Counted from the first letter of the stretch, positions 7,773 through 15,318 are shown. The stretch: DNA of 17,406 nucleotides from a bacterium UBA4637 (GCA_002405875.1 DHMR01000079.1:1-17406); one strand, 5' to 3'. The notes: a model not told the origin generated them from the sequence alone. Numbers and translations are program-made.

Positions 7773-7804
7773 CAAAGATAAAACTTTTTTTTGGATTGAA
7801 CAAA
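7773..7804 (-). promoter_or_regulatory. Promoter of the HTH regulator gene
   Basis: On the minus strand TTTGTTC (-33, starting at 7804) and TATCTTTG (-7, 7780-7773) are 24 bases apart, an excellent Bacteroidota promoter. The start near 7766 gives a leader of about 155 nt containing the 19-bp repeats and a GTTCCT/AGGAAC long-range pairing. Confidence 0.75.
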
Positions 7805-8649
7805 AAATCTAAAGAGTTTTTTATTCCTAAAGATTTAAATTCACAAATGTATATATTCAACTTTCTAAATATCATCACGGTTTTTAGGTTTACATTTACA
7901 TATCCACATTTGAATTTCCGAATAGTTTACAAAGGATTTATCTAGCCTATAAGCATAATTCGCTAGGTTCTTTAGTGTTATATCTTATCCATCTAGCGAC
8001 AAATACGAATATATACAAAATATTGACTAGAATTAAGCGATTAGAAGAATATCGTCCCGAATAGAGCTAACTAAACTACTGGTTTTCAATGCTTTTAAAT
8101 GATAGAAACTGGAATGGATATTTATTCATTTCACAATATTAAATCGTGAATTTACATTTACAAAGCTAAACACCTCCTGCCTTTACTTTTCTATAGTTTT
8201 CAATATTTACAATTTTAAATTTTAAATCAATTTACAAATTTACAAATTTAAATATCTAAACACGACAAACATAAACCCTAACAAATGCTAACACTAAATT
8301 TGAGAATTGAAAAGATGCTCTATTTTTCGATTTTTCTCATTCTTCCATTCCAAGGTTAGTCTAGCTAGAAATTCGTAAATCTCAGAGCACTTACAAGGCA
8401 GAAAATATCCATAAACATTTGATTACAAACGATTTAATCCGTCAGACAAGCAAAACTACAAAATACTCATCTAGCTCCGAAAAAGCGTTAAAAACCTAAA
8501 AATAGCCCATTTTTCATTCATTTTCGCATCATTTTCATACTAATTTTGGCCCAAAAGCCCCACCAGATGCCCCAAATTTACATTTTCAAATGCTAGTTGG
8601 AGCATTTTTCCAACACGCTACAGCCAAATCGCCTGAAACTGGATTTATT
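7805..8649. other. AT-rich gene desert with an oriented TTTACA array
   Basis: No frame of convincing length or coding character is seen on either strand. From 7635 to 8582 there are 12 exact TTTACA hexamers on the plus strand (starts 7635, 7652, 7769, 7889, 7895, 7926, 8151, 8157, 8206, 8231, 8239, 8577) and no TGTAAA, so all point one way; three fall in the regulator leader. Eight CTAG tetramers also occur, three within ATCTAGC. One 8-of-9 match to a DnaA box (ATATCCACA, 7900-7908) is present. A 12-bp tandem pair (CCCAAAAGCCCC / ACCAGATGCCCC, 8550-8573) and a short hairpin GTTGGA/TCCAAC (8596-8614) lie at the right end. No recognisable RNA gene was found. Confidence 0.6.
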
Positions 8650-8678
8650 AAAAAAGGGTGATTCTTTTGGAATCACCC
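8650..8678 (-). terminator. Rho-independent terminator downstream of holA
   Basis: On the minus strand GGGTGATTC (8678-8670) pairs perfectly with GAATCACCC (8664-8656) around a 5-nt loop and is followed by six T (8655-8650). It lies about 150 bp past the holA stop, so the holA message has a long 3' tail or carries an unrecognised element. Confidence 0.85.
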
Positions 8679-8708
8679 CTATCTTAGAAGACTCAATTTC
8701 CATCCTAG

Positions 8709-8774
8709 CCATCCCGCTCACCTACCCCAAGCCATTTCTCTCTCCTACCCTAACCATTCTTCTCTCCTACCCTT
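8709..8774. repeat. Three degenerate 21-23 bp tandem repeats in the holA 3' tail
   Basis: Units start with CCAT and contain CTACCC: 8709-8731, 8732-8753 and 8754-8774. The last two share most positions (CCATT, then CTCTCCTACCCT). On the holA sense strand they are purine-rich (GGGTAGGAGAG). Function unknown. Confidence 0.7.
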
Positions 8775-8831
8775 CCATCATCAGAAAACTCAAACCGAAG
8801 GAGAAGGCATAGACGACCGAAAAATCATTCA

Positions 8832-9860
8832 TCAATGGAGAATGAAAAACACCAGTTCGCGCATCAATTCTCCTGCCGGAGTATCGGGATTATGGAAGCC
8901 CTTGGACATCGCATCGACCTCTCTGAACTTGTCAATAATCTGCATCACCTTCACTCCATTATAGTTTCTCATTCCTGTCAAATAATCACGCACAGCCCAA
9001 ACTCCTCTCAAATCCAAGAATTTTGCAAGCTCATTTTCATTCTGTTTATTCGGCGCATAATACGCTAGCATCAAATTTTGAAAATAAGAAAAGAGCATCG
9101 GGAGAAGCGCAAAGAGGGAACCACTCTTCGGATTGCTGTCAAAATAATTGATAATTTGATTGGCCTTGAAAACATCCCGATTGACAATCGCACTCCTGAG
9201 TTCGAAAGCATTGAACTCCTTGCTGACACCAATCACATTCTCCACAATCTCCGGGGTGACACGACGATCATTCTCAGGCAGAGAAATCAGAAGTTTGTCA
9301 AGCTCGGATGTCAAGCGATGCAAATCCGCACCGATATGGTCGGCCACCATCTGGGTAGCCTTGGGCTCGATGGCAGCTTTTTTCTTCTTCATATAAGTCT
9401 CGATGAAAGCTGGCAGTTGATAGTCTTTTATTTTTTTGCTTTCAAAGACCACACCTACTTGTTCCGCACGAGGAAGAAGTTTCTTTCGGCGGTCAATACT
9501 TCCATTTTTGTAGGTCATCACCAAGATGGTTGATTTTACGGGATTTTCGAAGTACTTCTCAAGAGCTTCAAAATTTCGCAAATTCTGAGCCTCTTTCAGA
9601 ATGACCACCCGGTGCTCAGCCATCATCGGATACCCTTTGCATTGGTCAACCACTTGCGAAGCGGTGGTCTCCGCACCAAAAAGAATCACTTGATTGAAGT
9701 CCCGCTCTTCCGGTTGAAGCACATTTTCCGTGATATAATCGCACAACAAATCTATGTAATACGATTCATCTCCCATCAAGACATAGACGGGAGAAAAGTT
9801 GCGAGCCTTCAAATCTTTCATGATCGACTCATAACTTATTGCTTGTTTTTTATCTGCCAT
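8832..9860 (-). CDS. holA: DNA polymerase III subunit delta
   Basis: A 342-residue protein, normal size for HolA, the clamp-loader subunit that opens the beta clamp. The N-terminal AAA+-like domain shows FSPVYVLMGDESYYIDLLCDYI (typical of delta, which lacks a working Walker A), then TTASQVVDQCKGYPMMAEHRVVILKEAQ and STILVMTYKNGSIDRRKK. The middle and C-terminal parts (VADHIGADLHRLTSELDKLL, FELRSAIVNRDVFKANQIINYF, FALLPMLFSYFQNLMLAYY) match the delta lid and collar domains. The ATG at 9858-9860 was chosen over an in-frame extension to 9908, since homology starts near MADKKQ. It is divergent from a small nuclease-like gene and followed by a strong terminator. Confidence 0.95.
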   Translation of the reverse strand: MADKKQAISYESIMKDLKARNFSPVYVLMGDESYYIDLLCDYITENVLQPEERDFNQVILFGAETTASQVVDQCKGYPMMAEHRVVILKEAQNLRNFEALEKYFENPVKSTILVMTYKNGSIDRRKKLLPRAEQVGVVFESKKIKDYQLPAFIETYMKKKKAAIEPKATQMVADHIGADLHRLTSELDKLLISLPENDRRVTPEIVENVIGVSKEFNAFELRSAIVNRDVFKANQIINYFDSNPKSGSLFALLPMLFSYFQNLMLAYYAPNKQNENELAKFLDLRGVWAVRDYLTGMRNYNGVKVMQIIDKFREVDAMSKGFHNPDTPAGELMRELVFFILH

Positions 9861-9875
9861 TACAATATTTTTTTG

Positions 9876-9883
9876 TACCTTTG
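9876..9883 (+). promoter_or_regulatory. Possible promoter of the HsdR-N-like gene (-7 TACCTTTG)
   Basis: TACCTTTG fits TAnnTTTG; the -33 is not clear. The 13 bases TTTGCAGAAGATA (9880-9892) recur exactly at the ugd promoter (10669-10681), supporting promoter function. The start near 9890 gives a leader of about 140 nt to the ATG at 10029. Confidence 0.5.
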
Positions 9884-9966
9884 CAGAAGATAAGAGCAAC
9901 GGGGGCATCGGAGAATGACATATCCCTGCCGCTTTGCTCTACCCTCACCAAATTATTAATTTGCGG

Positions 9967-9974
9967 CAAAGGTA
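9967..9974 (-). promoter_or_regulatory. Probable holA promoter (-7 TACCTTTG)
   Basis: On the minus strand TACCTTTG lies about 107 bp before the holA ATG; the start would be near 9960. The -33 element is not well conserved. The leader would cover the inner hairpin of the inverted repeat. Confidence 0.55.
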
Positions 9975-10028
9975 CAAAATATTTTTGAACTATATATTAT
10001 ATTAAGGTATATAATTATAATAAGGTAT

Positions 10029-10487
10029 ATGATAAAGCTCAATCTTCCACCTTTCGAAATCAAACTTCGAGGCACCCAAGCACGTCCGATGATCTTCGAC
10101 ATCTTGAGAAAAAAATTCATCGCGCTCACTCCTGAGGAATGGGTACGCCAACACTTCATCCATTTTCTCGTCGAGCACAAAGGTTATCCCAGTGCTCTCC
10201 TTGCCAACGAAATCCAGTTGACCGTCGGCGACAAAGTGCTCCGCGCCGACAGTGTGCTCTACTCTCGCGAACTGAAACCTAGGATGATCATCGAATACAA
10301 AGCTCCTCATATTCCCATCACACAAAAAGTGTTTGACCAAATTTCCATCTACAACATGCTCTTGCACGTAGACTACCTCGTCGTGAGCAACGGGCTGCAA
10401 CACTACATTTGCAAGATGGATTATGAAAGTAAAAAATATGTATTCCTGGAAGACATTCCTAGTTATAAAAAATTATTGACAATCTAG
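10029..10487 (+). CDS. HsdR N-terminal-type PD-(D/E)XK domain protein
   Basis: A 152-residue single-domain protein resembling the N-terminal nuclease domain of type I restriction subunit R (HSDR_N_2 family). The fold signature is visible: Glu61 in LLANEIQL, Asp74 in VLRADSVLY, and Glu89-x-Lys91 in MIIEYKAP, followed by FDQISIYNMLLHVDYLVVSNG. All candidate catalytic residues are present. There is no helicase, methylase (HsdM) or specificity (HsdS) gene nearby, so it is not part of a type I restriction system here. From family knowledge, stand-alone proteins of this type are common in Bacteroidota chromosomes; their role is not established. It is divergent from holA. A large hairpin terminator follows. 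Nuclease activity is an inference. Confidence 0.85.
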   Translation: MIKLNLPPFEIKLRGTQARPMIFDILRKKFIALTPEEWVRQHFIHFLVEHKGYPSALLANEIQLTVGDKVLRADSVLYSRELKPRMIIEYKAPHIPITQKVFDQISIYNMLLHVDYLVVSNGLQHYICKMDYESKKYVFLEDIPSYKKLLTI

Positions 10488-10543
10488 ATCTTGCACAAGG
10501 TTCTTCGTTCGAGCATTTTCACTACAATTGCTGCCTTCCCAAC

Positions 10544-10620
10544 CTCGTTCATTTTTCGCATATTTTCGTCCGTCCGTACACTCGTTCAGAAATACGCGAA
10601 ATATGAACGAGTTATTTTTT
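10544..10620 (+). terminator. Large imperfect hairpin terminator after the HsdR-N-like gene
   Basis: CTCGTTCATTTTTCGC (10544-10559) pairs with GCGAAATATGAACGAG (10596-10611) with one mismatch, followed by TTATTTTTTT. A second copy of CTCGTTCA at 10581-10588 can pair with the same right arm (TGAACGAG, 10604-10611), giving a smaller alternative hairpin. It stands between the nuclease-like gene and the ugd promoter. Confidence 0.75.
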
Positions 10621-10641
10621 TATAAAAAAACTCACTTTCAT

Positions 10642-10672
10642 TTTGCAGTCTCCATTTTTTGCACTATCTTTG
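10642..10672 (+). promoter_or_regulatory. ugd: Promoter of ugd (TTTG ... TATCTTTG)
   Basis: TTTG at 10642-10645 and TATCTTTG at 10665-10672 are 23 bases apart. The start near 10679 gives a leader of about 80 nt. The -7 element lies in the first unit of a 25-bp tandem repeat. Confidence 0.75.
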
Positions 10673-10718
10673 CAGAAGATAGATTGCACCATCTTTGCAG
10701 GAGATAGGTTGCACTATC
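10660..10718 (+). repeat. 25-bp tandem repeat containing the ugd -7 element
   Basis: Unit 1 (10660-10684) and unit 2 (10685-10709) share TGCAC-ATCTTTGCAG-AGATAG-T with three differences; unit 3 starts TGCACTATC (10710-10718) and then decays. Unit 2 has CATCTTTG where unit 1 has TATCTTTG, which would weaken it as a second -7 element. Confidence 0.8.
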
Positions 10719-10760
10719 ATTTTTGCATCTACATTTATTGTATTAGCTAATAGAGAAGAA

Positions 10761-12008
10761 ATGGAAAATGAAAATATTAAAATCGCTGTTGCCGGCACAG
10801 GCTATGTAGGCTTGAGCATCGCAACCTTGCTCAGCCAGCATCATTCAGTGATGGCTGTCGATGTAATTCCTGAAAAAGTAGAACTCATCAACCAGCGAAA
10901 GTCACCGATTCAAGATGATTACATCGAAAAATACTTGGCAGAGAAAGACCTTAAGTTGAAAGCTACAACCGACGGAGTCGAAGCCTACCAAGACGCCGAC
11001 TTCGTGGTCATCGCCACACCTACCAACTATGATCCTGTCAAAAACTATTTCGACACGTCTCATGTAGAGGAAGTCATCCAGCTCGTGAAGAAGGTCAATC
11101 CCAATGCCATCATGGTCATCAAGAGTACAATACCCGTGGGATATACCGAAAGTGTCCGCAAGAAATATGACAGCGACAACATCATTTTCGCTCCAGAGTT
11201 CCTGCGTGAGAGCAAGGCGCTCTATGACAACCTCTACCCTAGCCGCATCATCGTAGGAAGACCGGAAGGCAATGAGCGTCTTGACAAGGCGGCCCACACA
11301 TTCGCAGCACTCCTGCAAGAAGGAGCCATCAAGGAGAATATCGACACGCTCTTCATGGGCTTGACGGAAGCAGAGGCCGTCAAACTATTCGCCAACACCT
11401 ATTTGGCTCTCCGTGTCAGCTACTTCAACGAACTTGACACGTATGCCGAGATGAAAGGCCTGGACACGAAAGCCATCATCGACGGTGTAGGCCTCGACCC
11501 ACGCATCGGAACGTTCTACAACAATCCTTCTTTCGGCTATGGTGGCTATTGCTTGCCAAAAGACACCAAGCAGTTGCTTGCCAACTATGCCGACGTACCC
11601 GAGAACTTGATCCAAGCTATCGTGGAAAGCAACCGAACCCGCAAGGATTACATTGCAGATGCCGTACTGAAGAAAGCTGGTTATTACAACGACAACAGTG
11701 CGTATGATGCCAGCAAGGAAAAAGGATGCACCATCGGAGTATATCGCCTGACCATGAAGAGCAACAGCGACAACTTCCGCCAAAGCAGTATTCAAGGTGT
11801 CATGAAACGCATCAAAGCCAAGGGTGCGCAGGTCATTATCTTCGAGCCAACACTAGAGAACGGAACTACCTTTTTCGGAAGCCGAGTTGTCAATGACCTG
11901 GATGAATTCAAGAAACTCAGCCAAGCCATCATCGCCAATCGCTACGACAAATGCTTGGACGATGTGAAAGACAAGGTATATACCCGCGACATCTTCAGAA
12001 GAGACTAA
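10761..12008 (+). CDS. ugd: UDP-glucose 6-dehydrogenase
   Basis: A 415-residue cytoplasmic enzyme that oxidises UDP-glucose to UDP-glucuronate with two NAD+, supplying uronic acid for capsule or exopolysaccharide. The N-terminal Rossmann motif is AGTGYVGLS (11-19). The middle shows [44 protein letters not shown] and [22 protein letters not shown]. The catalytic Cys264 lies in [15 protein letters not shown]. This resembles the shorter HasB-like group rather than the long AglM/TuaD type. The ATG at 10761 follows an A/G-rich leader; an in-frame TTG at 10695 would lie inside the tandem repeat and is rejected. A maoC-like gene follows after 29 bp and is likely co-transcribed. No polysaccharide locus is visible next to it. 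Confidence 0.96.
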   Translation: MENENIKIAVAGTGYVGLSIATLLSQHHSVMAVDVIPEKVELINQRKSPIQDDYIEKYLAEKDLKLKATTDGVEAYQDADFVVIATPTNYDPVKNYFDTSHVEEVIQLVKKVNPNAIMVIKSTIPVGYTESVRKKYDSDNIIFAPEFLRESKALYDNLYPSRIIVGRPEGNERLDKAAHTFAALLQEGAIKENIDTLFMGLTEAEAVKLFANTYLALRVSYFNELDTYAEMKGLDTKAIIDGVGLDPRIGTFYNNPSFGYGGYCLPKDTKQLLANYADVPENLIQAIVESNRTRKDYIADAVLKKAGYYNDNSAYDASKEKGCTIGVYRLTMKSNSDNFRQSSIQGVMKRIKAKGAQVIIFEPTLENGTTFFGSRVVNDLDEFKKLSQAIIANRYDKCLDDVKDKVYTRDIFRRD

Positions 12009-12037
12009 TACATAAACAATAAAATAGAAAACAAGAA

Positions 12038-12505
12038 ATGGCAAAATTAGTAATCAATTCCTACGAGGAATTTGCTTCTCACCTCGGTGAGAAACTTGGA
12101 GAATCAGATTGGCTCCAAATCGATCAAGACCGTATCAACAAGTTCGCCGACGCGACTCTCGACCCTCAGTGGATTCACGTAGATGTGGAGCGTGCCAAGG
12201 TGGAGAGTCCTTATCATAGCACAATCGCACACGGTTATCTCACGCTTTCCGTGCTCCCATACTTGTGGCAGCAGATTCTCGAAGTCAACAACTTGAAAAT
12301 GCTTGTCAACTACGGTATGGACAAGATGAAGTTCGGCCAGCCTGTCATCACAGGTTCACGCATCCGCCTCGTGGCCACACTCCACGACATTCAGAACCTT
12401 CGCGGCATCTGCAAGACCAGCATCAAGTTTGACATCGAGATAGAGGGTCAGCGCAAGCCTGCTCTTTCAGGCATCGCTTCGTTCTTGTATTATTTCAACA
12501 ACTAA
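12038..12505 (+). CDS. MaoC-family hot-dog dehydratase
   Basis: A 155-residue single hot-dog domain of the MaoC/R-specific enoyl-CoA hydratase group. The hydratase motif is visible as FADATLDPQWIHVDVERA, with the likely catalytic pair Asp42 and His47, followed by STIAHGYLTLSVLPYL, the usual second signature. NodN-like proteins share this form. It would hydrate a trans-2-enoyl-CoA (or enoyl-ACP) to the (R)-3-hydroxy compound, but the real substrate is unknown. It starts 29 bp after ugd with an A-rich leader and ends before a strong hairpin terminator, so ugd-maoC seems a two-gene unit. The pairing with ugd has no obvious metabolic logic and may simply be shared transcription. Confidence 0.9.
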   Translation: MAKLVINSYEEFASHLGEKLGESDWLQIDQDRINKFADATLDPQWIHVDVERAKVESPYHSTIAHGYLTLSVLPYLWQQILEVNNLKMLVNYGMDKMKFGQPVITGSRIRLVATLHDIQNLRGICKTSIKFDIEIEGQRKPALSGIASFLYYFNN

Positions 12506-12525
12506 CAAGACGTACACTTCACAAG

Positions 12526-12578
12526 AATAGTCTTTCTTCACTACTTATCAGGCAGGAAGAAGGGCTATTTTTATATTT
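12526..12578 (+). terminator. Rho-independent terminator of the ugd-maoC unit
   Basis: AATAGTCTTTCTTC (12526-12539) pairs over 14 bp (two G-U) with GAAGAAGGGCTATT (12556-12569) around a 16-nt loop, followed by a T-rich tail. Confidence 0.85.
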
Positions 12579-12601
12579 TTCATCAAAAACGTTAGACAAT
12601 T

Positions 12602-13447
12602 ATGGCAGCAGGAAAATGGATAGGTGGCTTTCTGGGCTTCATCACAGCGGGACCACTAGGAGCCTTGGCGGGATTTGCCCTCGGCTCTCTTTTCGACCAT
12701 GGACTTGACGAGGTGAACAGGCAAGGTAATTCGGGTTACAACAATCGAGAATACGACAACAGCAACTACTACAATGCCAACCAAGGATATAGTGGGCAAG
12801 AATATACCAACACAAGCTACGAAGGACAGCGCAATAGCTTCATGTTCTCGCTACTGGTACTTTCCTCCTACATCATCAATGCCGACGGCAAGGTCATGCA
12901 CTCGGAAATGGAAGTGGTACGCAGATTCCTCCGTCAAAACTTCGGTGAAGCAGCCAAGCAACAAGGCGAGCAGATTCTCCTCAAGCTCTTTGAGCAGCAG
13001 AAACGTATCGGCATGGCAGAATATCGCACGGTGATACAAGACAGTTGCCACCAGATACGTAGCAACATGTTGTACGAGCAACGCTTACAGTTGCTCAACT
13101 TCCTGGTCATCATCGCCCAAGCAGACGGTGTAGTAAGTCCAGAAGAAATTGCCGCTCTCAAGGAAGTCGCCGTGCATTTAGGTCTCACCGAGGAGGATGT
13201 CGACCAAATGTTGAACCTTCGTAGCGGAGCGTCTTCTTCCAGCAGCCTCGATGACGCCTACAAGGTGTTGGGAATTTCGCCTTCGGCAACCAATGAAGAA
13301 GTGAAGGCTGCCTATCGAAAGATGGCGCTCAAGCACCACCCAGACAAGGTTGCAGCCTTAGGCGAGGATGTCAGACGAGCCGCAGAAAAGAAGTTCCAAG
13401 AAATCAACGAAGCCAAGGACAGAATCTATAAGGCTAGAGGATTGTAA
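12602..13447 (+). CDS. TerB and J-domain co-chaperone (DjlA-like)
   Basis: A 281-residue protein. Residues 5-31 are a Gly/Ala-rich hydrophobic segment with GxxxG-like spacing, as in the membrane anchor of DjlA. A polar Asn/Tyr/Gly-rich linker follows (41-78). Residues about 80-205 form a TerB-like helical domain with acidic [13 protein letters not shown] and [12 protein letters not shown] motifs typical of its metal-binding repeats. Residues 217-281 are a J domain with HPD at 246-248 (KHHPDK), which should stimulate the ATPase of DnaK. The order anchor-TerB-J is that of DjlA. It is probably attached to the inner membrane facing the cytoplasm. No clear promoter was found in the gap after the ugd-maoC terminator; a bidirectional terminator follows. 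Confidence 0.92.
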   Translation: MAAGKWIGGFLGFITAGPLGALAGFALGSLFDHGLDEVNRQGNSGYNNREYDNSNYYNANQGYSGQEYTNTSYEGQRNSFMFSLLVLSSYIINADGKVMHSEMEVVRRFLRQNFGEAAKQQGEQILLKLFEQQKRIGMAEYRTVIQDSCHQIRSNMLYEQRLQLLNFLVIIAQADGVVSPEEIAALKEVAVHLGLTEEDVDQMLNLRSGASSSSSLDDAYKVLGISPSATNEEVKAAYRKMALKHHPDKVAALGEDVRRAAEKKFQEINEAKDRIYKARGL

Positions 13448-13451
13448 AAAA

Positions 13452-13490
13452 AGAGGCTCAAAAGCAGCATTTCGCTACTCTTGAGCCTCT
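13452..13490. terminator. Bidirectional terminator between djlA-like and zinc-ribbon genes
   Basis: AGAGGCTCAA (13452-13461) and TTGAGCCTCT (13481-13490) form a perfect 10-bp stem, with TTTT after it on the plus strand and a run of seven T on the minus strand (A run at 13446-13452). It serves the convergent genes on both sides. Confidence 0.88.
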
Positions 13491-13508
13491 TTTATATAAC
13501 TTCGAACT

Positions 13509-14336
13509 TTATTCAGCATCCTCGCTCTTTTTCTTGCGAATAGCGCGCTTACGCTTTGGCTTCTCCTCTGTCTGAGGTGTTTCGATCTTGACACCAGCCA
13601 ATTCTGGGTCGATCAAGATACGGCCACAATACTCACAAGGAATAATCTTCTTGTGCATTTTGATATCCAACTGACGCTGAGGCGGAATCTTGTTGAAGCA
13701 ACCACCACAAGCATCACGCTGCACGTAAACGATGCCCAAGCCATTGCGAGCACCCTTACGAATACGCTTGAAACTAGCAAGCAAACGTGGCTCGATTTTC
13801 TTCTCCAAGTCCAAGGCTTTCTCCTTCAAGCGCTCCTCTTCCTCACGAGTCTCCTCCATGATGTCGTCCAGTTCGGCACGCTTCTCCACCAAACCTTTCT
13901 CACGGTCAGCCTTCATCTCCTCGGCATGATGCAAGTCGCCCTGCTTCTCACGGATTTTCTGCTCGCCCTCACGGATTTTCTTGTTGCAAAGCTCGATTTC
14001 CAACTGCTGGAATTCGATTTCCTTACTCAAAGTATCATACTCGCGGTTGTTGCTTACCGTATCGAGCTGAGCATGGTAACGTTCCAAGCTAGCCTCAGCC
14101 TCCTGGATTTCAGCCTTCTTCTGAGTGACAGCCTTTTCAAACTGGTCGATGTCGCGCTGGATGTTCTCGATACGAGTATTGAGACCTGCGATCTCGTCTT
14201 CCAAGTCCTGAACTTCGAGAGGAAGTTCACCTCTCAACGCGCGCTTTTCATCAATGCCTGACAAGGTGGTCTGAAGCTGATAGAGAGCCTTCAACTTCTC
14301 TTCCACTGTCAAATCTGTAGGATCTTTCTTTGCCAT
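13509..14336 (-). CDS. Zinc-ribbon coiled-coil protein (zf-RING_7 / CT398 / FlgZ-like)
   Basis: A 275-residue protein. Residues about 10-185 are a long charged coiled coil (heptad-like Leu/Ile with many Glu/Lys). Then comes a C4 zinc ribbon with Cys210-x2-Cys213 (ACGGCF) and Cys234-x2-Cys237 (PCEYCGRILID), and a basic tail rich in Lys/Arg (252-271). This is the architecture of PF02591 proteins such as HP0958 (FlgZ) of Helicobacter and CT398 of Chlamydia. Like HP0958, it lies next to a Nif3/DUF34 gene, which here is upstream and separated by 56 bp. The family binds RNA or partner proteins in some species; the role in a non-flagellated Bacteroidota is unknown. Probably cytoplasmic. Confidence 0.9.
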   Translation of the reverse strand: MAKKDPTDLTVEEKLKALYQLQTTLSGIDEKRALRGELPLEVQDLEDEIAGLNTRIENIQRDIDQFEKAVTQKKAEIQEAEASLERYHAQLDTVSNNREYDTLSKEIEFQQLEIELCNKKIREGEQKIREKQGDLHHAEEMKADREKGLVEKRAELDDIMEETREEEERLKEKALDLEKKIEPRLLASFKRIRKGARNGLGIVYVQRDACGGCFNKIPPQRQLDIKMHKKIIPCEYCGRILIDPELAGVKIETPQTEEKPKRKRAIRKKKSEDAE

Positions 14337-14392
14337 AATTGCTTTATGTTTTAATATTTATTTTTAAATTTAATATTTGTCTTTAAAAACTG

Positions 14393-15199
14393 TTACAAGT
14401 AGAGGATAGGATTGGTGTTAATCTCCGAGATGTAGCATTTCACTCCCGGACACTGTTCCTCGATGATGCTGCGGAAGATTTCGCTCGTAAACTGCTCACT
14501 CTGATAGTGGCCGATGACGCAAATCTGAATCTCCTGCTCATGTCCGAAATACTCATGATAGCTCATCTCGCCCGTGATGAAGGCATCGGCACCAGCCGCT
14601 ATGGCATCATTCAACAGGAAAGCACCAGCACCTCCACAGAGCGCCACCTTCTTGATAGGACGACGCAAGAGTTGGTTGCACTGCGCGCACTCCACATGGA
14701 AACGCTCGCGAAGCATCAGCACCAAGTCATCGGCAGCAATACCCTCATCGGAAATCTCACCGATGACACCCTCGCCGCCTTTCACGCCGTTCACCTCCTT
14801 CTCGCCAGCAAAGAACTGTACATTTTTCAATCCCAGCTTCTCGGCTATCTTGAAGTTGACGCCGCCCGTGGCTGCATCCATGTTGGTGTGCATGGAGACA
14901 ATCGTAACATCGTTCTTGATGGCCTTGCGCACAGTACGTTGCACATAGTTCTCATCCGATATTCTCGCAAGTTTGCGGAAGATGAGCGGATGGTGGCTCA
15001 CGATGAGGTTGCACCCCTTCCGAATGGCCTCGTCGACCACATCCTCAGTCACGTCAAGACACAACAATGCCCCTGATACTTCTACCGCCTCTGTCAATCC
15101 AACTTGCAAGCCGGCATTGTCATATCCTTCCTGCAAGGGCAGAGGCGCGTATTGTTCAAGGGCATCAACTACCTGATATATTTTCACGCTCCTTTTCAT
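14393..15199 (-). CDS. Nif3-like dinuclear metal centre protein (DUF34/YbgI)
   Basis: A 268-residue protein of the Nif3/YbgI family, which forms hexameric toroids with two metal ions per subunit. Visible ligands are His69-His70 in IVSHHPLIF, Asp108 in MHTNMDAATGGVN, and His231/Glu235 in IGHYQSEQF. The start motif LQEGYDNAGLQVG is typical. It lacks the extra middle domain of the longer (~370 residue) members. Databases often label it GTP cyclohydrolase 1 type 2, but the true reaction is not settled. It leads a two-gene minus-strand unit with the zinc-ribbon gene and has its own promoter, divergent from aguA. Stop at 14393; ATG at 15199. Confidence 0.94.
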   Translation of the reverse strand: MKRSVKIYQVVDALEQYAPLPLQEGYDNAGLQVGLTEAVEVSGALLCLDVTEDVVDEAIRKGCNLIVSHHPLIFRKLARISDENYVQRTVRKAIKNDVTIVSMHTNMDAATGGVNFKIAEKLGLKNVQFFAGEKEVNGVKGGEGVIGEISDEGIAADDLVLMLRERFHVECAQCNQLLRRPIKKVALCGGAGAFLLNDAIAAGADAFITGEMSYHEYFGHEQEIQICVIGHYQSEQFTSEIFRSIIEEQCPGVKCYISEINTNPILYL

Positions 15200-15318
15200 A
15201 TTTTCTAAACAAGCAATCCTTCTCTCCCGTTTGATGGAGTGTCTTCACTTCACTTACATCAAGTCTTCCCCATCTTCACGAAAAGAGAAATCATGTCCAA
15301 ATTTACACTTTTAGACTG

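Larger units (their letters stand above)
9864..9983. repeat. Nested inverted repeat between holA and the HsdR-N-like gene
   Basis: The outer arms GTACCTTTGC (9875-9884) and GCAAAGGTAC (9966-9975) are perfect. They extend outward with AATATTTT-type sequence, the left arm carrying three extra T. The inner arms AGAGCAA (9893-9899) and TTGCTCT (9934-9940) continue as CGG (9900-9902) with CCG (9929-9931) after a 2-nt bulge. Each outer arm includes a TACCTTTG promoter element, so the symmetry places two promoters face to face. Confidence 0.75.

Noticed and set aside
7805..8649. Replication origin (oriC) in the AT-rich desert
   Set aside because: Only one 8-of-9 DnaA-box match (7900-7908) and two weaker ones were found, with no cluster. 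Gene orientation changes nearby but not cleanly. GC-skew of the whole chromosome would decide.
8597..8812. 71-codon frame with a TTG start in the holA 3' region
   Set aside because: It depends on TTG, runs antisense through the holA terminator and the tandem repeats, and shows no family resemblance.
9861..9908. Upstream N-terminal extension of HolA
   Set aside because: The extra 16 residues lie inside the inverted repeat and precede the usual family start.
10544..10620. REP/IS-type mobile element end
   Set aside because: There is no transposase, target duplication or second copy; a transcription terminator explains the hairpin and T run.
10660..10718. CRISPR-like repeats before ugd
   Set aside because: Only two full units, directly abutting with no spacers, containing a promoter element; no cas genes present.
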